A stretch of DNA of 64,000 nt from [Clostridium] citroniae WAL-17108. Lineage in GTDB: Bacteria; Bacillota; Clostridia; Lachnospirales; Lachnospiraceae. The notes under the pieces are model-generated. The model ran no database searches. It was not told the DNA's origin and saw only the letters and a program-made list of their open reading frames with translations. The stretch is taken from the NCBI RefSeq assembly GCF_000233455.1, contig NZ_JH376426.1, forward strand, positions 118,496 to 182,495, written 5' to 3'. A program made the translations under genes and the position numbers. The stretch's first letter is position 1, and each line of letters starts with the position of its first letter. Below, in pieces: positions 60,778 through 64,000 of the stretch.

Positions 60778-61770
60778 CTACAATTCGATATAACGTCCCT
60801 CCCGGTTGGAACGGTAGATCCCTTCCACAACCTCCATCACCCGCAGACCATCCTCCGCGGACACGGGCGGCGGCGTATCTTTATAAATACAGTTAAAAAA
60901 AGCTTCATCTACCTGAGTCTGTTCCACCTCTCTCTGACTGGGGACAAAAGGCAAACAACAATAATCCACTTCCCCGTCCGCCTTTTCCACACATACCGGT
61001 GCTTTTTGTCCGTATAAGGTAATACTTCCCTTAGTACCAAAAATACGTGTAGACCGGTCATTGCCATTATAGCTTACCCGGCTGGCTGCAAAGCTGGCTA
61101 TCACGCCGTTATGATATTGGATAATTGCCATGGCAGTATCATCCCCGCCGGTCACATGCCGGTTATATCCATGATTGTCCACACGTGTTGTACGGGCCAT
61201 CACGCCTTTTGCAGTTGTAGACAGCAGATAATGCATTAAGTCTATCCGATGGCTCAGAACCTCACTTGCGGCATTATAGTCTTCCGGAATATGGGCAGGC
61301 ATGGGCAGATTCAGCCCAAGGCTGCTGCGTATGTTCAACACCCTGCCGATCACCCCCTGTTCCAGCAATTCCTTTGCCTTTTGGTGAGGCTGGTAATAGC
61401 GCTGGTTGTGGGAGATCATTAATTTCCTATCAGTTTTTTTGACTGCCTCCAGCATAAGCCGCGCTTCCTCTGCAGTGACACTCATGGGTTTTTCGCATAA
61501 AACATGTTTTCCCTCGGACAAGGCCGCCAGTACATATGGGCAGTGGGTGGAGGCAGGCGTACAGATGATCACCGCATCCACACAGCTGTCCGCCCATATC
61601 TCATCCGGCGCGGCATAAGCTTTGCATCCCAGCTTAGCCGCATCCGCTTTGCTGTGGCTATAGCTGCGGTTATAGATCCCATGCAAGACCGCAAGTTCAG
61701 ACTTCCATAAATTAGGTATATGCCTGGCATGGGCAATACTTCCGCTTCCGATTATAACAGTACGTATCAT
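60778..61770 (-). CDS. Gfo/Idh/MocA-family oxidoreductase
   Basis: The 330-residue protein has an N-terminal NAD(P) fold (VIIGSGSIAHARHI), the family motif CEKPMSVTAEEARLML with the catalytic lysine of EKP, and a C-terminal dimer domain with SHRIDLMHYLL and GGDDTAMAIIQY. Such enzymes oxidise sugars or cyclitols. Its neighbours are an aldo/keto reductase and a URO-D-like protein in one operon. Confidence 0.92.
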   Translation of the reverse strand: MIRTVIIGSGSIAHARHIPNLWKSELAVLHGIYNRSYSHSKADAAKLGCKAYAAPDEIWADSCVDAVIICTPASTHCPYVLAALSEGKHVLCEKPMSVTAEEARLMLEAVKKTDRKLMISHNQRYYQPHQKAKELLEQGVIGRVLNIRSSLGLNLPMPAHIPEDYNAASEVLSHRIDLMHYLLSTTAKGVMARTTRVDNHGYNRHVTGGDDTAMAIIQYHNGVIASFAASRVSYNGNDRSTRIFGTKGSITLYGQKAPVCVEKADGEVDYCCLPFVPSQREVEQTQVDEAFFNCIYKDTPPPVSAEDGLRVMEVVEGIYRSNREGRYIEL

Positions 61771-61775
61771 AAATC

Positions 61776-62750
61776 TTACCTGCCTTTTGACCCTGATGCA
61801 GAGCTGGACAGATCACTTTTATCCTCGTCCCGCAGCTGGGCGCGGTATAACTCATACCACTCCTGCCTGCTCAATTCCACATTTACTCCGGTACATATAT
61901 CTTTCAGGCGTTCTCCATTTGTTGTTCCAATGAGAGGCTGGATCTTGGCCGGATGGCGTAAGATCCAGGCAATGGCTATGGCCGATTTTGAGACCTTCTT
62001 TTCATCTGCCAAGCGCCCGGCCACTGCATTCAAATGCGGGTAATTTTCATTTTCCATAAATGGTCCGCCATAAAACCCAAACTGGAAAGGACTCCACGCC
62101 TGGATCGTCATGTTATGGATCCGGCTGTAAGTGAGGACATCTCCGTTGGTATCCGTTAAAACATGGGGCTGCAGCCGCATTGGCCGGGACTCATCCACCA
62201 GATCGGGGTGTGCCACGGAAAGCTGCAGCTGATTGATGATCAGAGGCTGCCGCACACAGGTTTTAAGCAGCTCGATCTGCTGCGGCTTGTGGTTAGACAC
62301 CCCAAAACAGCGCACCTTTCCCGTTGCGTGCAGATGATCAAATGCCTCCGCCACCTCCTCGGGTTCCACCAGCGTATCCGGATGGTGGAGCAGGAACATA
62401 TCCAGATATTCCGTGCCAAGGCGCTTCAGGCTGGCCTCTGCAGATTTGATAATATGTGTTTTGGACTGATCGTTATACAAGGTTTGAACCTCATCGCGGA
62501 TCAGGGTACATTTTGTCTGGATCTGGATGTTCTCCCTGACTGAAGGTACGTTTAAATCCAATATCTTTCCAAAAATCTCTTCACTTTTTCCAAATCCATA
62601 GACATCGGCATGATCGAAGAGACGGATCCCCAGATCCAAAGCCTGGAATACCACCTTCCTGGCATCATCATAGGGCACACGGCAGATACGCATACAGCCC
62701 AGTGCAACTGCCGAGGATTCAACTATACCGCCGATCACAATCTGTTTCAT
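61776..62750 (-). CDS. Aldo/keto reductase
   Basis: The 324-residue TIM-barrel oxidoreductase has the catalytic tetrad in view: Asp in FDHADVYGFGKSEE, Tyr in the same block, Lys in IQTKCTL and His in LLHHPDTL. NADP-binding residues lie in the C-terminal KSAIAIAWILRHP and IGTTNGERLKDI stretches. It overlaps no gene; 5 bases separate it from the Gfo/Idh gene. AAGGAG precedes the ATG. Confidence 0.93.
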   Translation of the reverse strand: MKQIVIGGIVESSAVALGCMRICRVPYDDARKVVFQALDLGIRLFDHADVYGFGKSEEIFGKILDLNVPSVRENIQIQTKCTLIRDEVQTLYNDQSKTHIIKSAEASLKRLGTEYLDMFLLHHPDTLVEPEEVAEAFDHLHATGKVRCFGVSNHKPQQIELLKTCVRQPLIINQLQLSVAHPDLVDESRPMRLQPHVLTDTNGDVLTYSRIHNMTIQAWSPFQFGFYGGPFMENENYPHLNAVAGRLADEKKVSKSAIAIAWILRHPAKIQPLIGTTNGERLKDICTGVNVELSRQEWYELYRAQLRDEDKSDLSSSASGSKGR

Positions 62751-62796
62751 AAGTGCTCCTTTCTCAGGACCATATACTGCTCCATATCAAACTCCG

Positions 62797-63516
62797 TCAG
62801 ACATGGGCCTTGCCTAAATACGCTTTTCTTACCTCTTCATTATTCCGCAGCTCCTGAGCCGGTCCATGGAGCGTGATCTTTCCCGTTTCCAGTACATATC
62901 CGTAATCAGCCACCTTAAGGGCCATATTTGCATTTTGTTCGATCAGCAAAATGGTCACTCCCTGTTTGTTGATGTCACGGATCAGGCCAAAAATCATTTT
63001 CACCAAATTGGGGGCCAGGCCCAGGGAAGGTTCGTCCAGCAGCAGGAGCTTGGGATTGCTCATCAGTGAACGGCCGATGGCAAGCATCTGCTGCTCGCCT
63101 CCGGACAGAGTACCTGCCTGCTGTTTTAAGCGTTCTTTCAATCTGGGGAACAACTGGCAGACCCGTTCATAACCTTCACTGATCTGTTTTCTTTGTGACC
63201 GGATGGGGTATCCCCCCAAACGGAGATTCTCTTCCACTGTCAGGGACGGAAATACCTCCCGCCCTTCGGGAGAAAGGCTGACCCCCCGCTGTACGATCTT
63301 ATGCGGCCGCATATTTGCTATATTTTCACCATTCAACTCAATAACAGAATTCTCTGAAACTCTTAAAATACCCGTAACAGAAAGGACTGTAGTACTTTTT
63401 CCGGCTCCGTTTGAGCCGACCAGCGTTACGATCTTGCCCTCAGGCACATCCAGATCGATCCCCTTTAGCGCATGGATCGCTCCGTAATAGGTATGTAAAT
63501 TTCGTATTTTAAGCAT
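62797..63516 (-). CDS. Branched-chain-type ABC transporter ATP-binding protein (LivF-like)
   Basis: The 239-residue ATPase has Walker A GSNGAGKST, signature LSGGEQQMLAIGR, Walker B LLLLDEPSLGLAP and the switch histidine region LLIEQNANMAL. These, with the small size, match LivF. The ATG at 63516 follows GGAGGAGG. It overlaps the stop of the LivG-like gene by 8 bases. Confidence 0.93.
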   Translation of the reverse strand: MLKIRNLHTYYGAIHALKGIDLDVPEGKIVTLVGSNGAGKSTTVLSVTGILRVSENSVIELNGENIANMRPHKIVQRGVSLSPEGREVFPSLTVEENLRLGGYPIRSQRKQISEGYERVCQLFPRLKERLKQQAGTLSGGEQQMLAIGRSLMSNPKLLLLDEPSLGLAPNLVKMIFGLIRDINKQGVTILLIEQNANMALKVADYGYVLETGKITLHGPAQELRNNEEVRKAYLGKAHV

Positions 63517-64000
63517 TGTCATCCTCCTCCTGACCAAGGTAGGCTTCGATGACCCTGGGATCAGATGCAATCTCCTTGGGCAAACCGGAAGCGATCAATT
63601 TGCCGTAATCCAATACATAAATACGGTCGGAGATATTCATAACTACGTTCATATCATGCTCTATCATAAGTATGGTGTACCCCTGTCCCTGCAGTTCCTT
63701 TATGAAGTCCAGCAGATCCTCTGATTCCTGGGGATTCATGCCGGCAGCAGGCTCATCCAGAAGCAGTACCGTGGTGTCCGTGGCAATGGCACGTGCGATT
63801 TCCAAACGGCGCTGCAGGCCGTAGGGAAGATTCTGTGCGTAATCACTGGCATAATCGGCCAGTCCGATGGACTGCAGGATATCCATGGCCTTCCGGGTGC
63901 TTTCCTGTTCAACCTTCCTGTATCTTGGCGTCTTAAATACCAGGTCATGGAACGAATATTTTATATTGATGCTGCCGCCCACAAGGACATTTTCAATCAC
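63509..64000 (-). CDS. Branched-chain-type ABC transporter ATP-binding protein (LivG-like), partial
   Basis: Only the C-terminal 163 residues are in the window; the N-terminus with Walker A lies beyond base 64000. The signature LPYGLQRRLEIARAIA, Walker B VLLLDEPAAGMNP, switch region MIEHDMNVVM and the C-terminal VIEAYLG are typical of LivG. The permease and binding-protein genes are presumably further upstream, outside the window. Confidence 0.93.
   Translation of the reverse strand: MIENVLVGGSINIKYSFHDLVFKTPRYRKVEQESTRKAMDILQSIGLADYASDYAQNLPYGLQRRLEIARAIATDTTVLLLDEPAAGMNPQESEDLLDFIKELQGQGYTILMIEHDMNVVMNISDRIYVLDYGKLIASGLPKEIASDPRVIEAYLGQEEDDNA

Overview
The window looks like a chromosomal segment of an anaerobic, gut-type Lachnospiraceae (Clostridium bolteae/clostridioforme-like). 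The evidence is a GC content near 50 %, strong AGGAGG ribosome-binding sites, consensus sigma-A promoters, Firmicutes-type lipoproteins, a DUF975 protein, a tandem glycine riboswitch, and EF-Tu/EF-G/S7/S12 of clostridial type. The genus is inference. No tRNA, rRNA, CRISPR array or intact transposase was seen.

Layout. 1-5980: a hairpin-rich edge, a DUF975 membrane protein, a dihydroxy-acid dehydratase with a divergent LysR regulator, an RpiR regulator and a CDP-alcohol phosphatidyltransferase. Two MITE-like elements sit in the leaders of the dehydratase and RpiR genes. 6067-15789: an Opp/Dpp-type ABC transporter with a sialate-lyase-like aldolase, divergent from a FadR-type regulator and a flavoprotein; its solute-binding protein appears circularly permuted. 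15762-23140: a YitT protein, a small membrane protein, and a LysR-linked operon (DASS anion transporter, exported protein, phosphoglycerate-mutase-like enzyme, beta-CASP-like hydrolase). 23286-27833: the str operon (rpsL-rpsG-fusA-tuf) with its own consensus promoter. 27981-34531: a DUF401 permease and a peptidase/transporter operon with two near-identical YfcC-type carriers. 34779-46319: a nine-gene TRAP-transporter operon with two URO-D-like proteins, a cysteine-desulfidase-like protein and a glyoxylate/hydroxypyruvate-type enzyme set, divergent from an IclR regulator. 46602-52341: an AbgT transporter under a tandem glycine riboswitch, followed by SDR, M28 and PanE-like enzymes. 52662-59687: a mannose-type PTS operon with BtpA, eIF2B-like and two amidohydrolase proteins, controlled by a UTRA GntR regulator with a 32-bp perfect palindrome. 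59747-64000: a third URO-D-like protein, Gfo/Idh and aldo/keto reductases, and the end of a branched-chain-type ABC transporter.

Most of the window is a series of catabolic modules, each pairing a transporter, enzymes and a local regulator, around one housekeeping operon. The most unusual items are the circularly permuted binding protein, a family of intercistronic hairpins with covarying stems that abut Shine-Dalgarno sequences, the MITE-like pair, and several enzymes with altered active-site residues.
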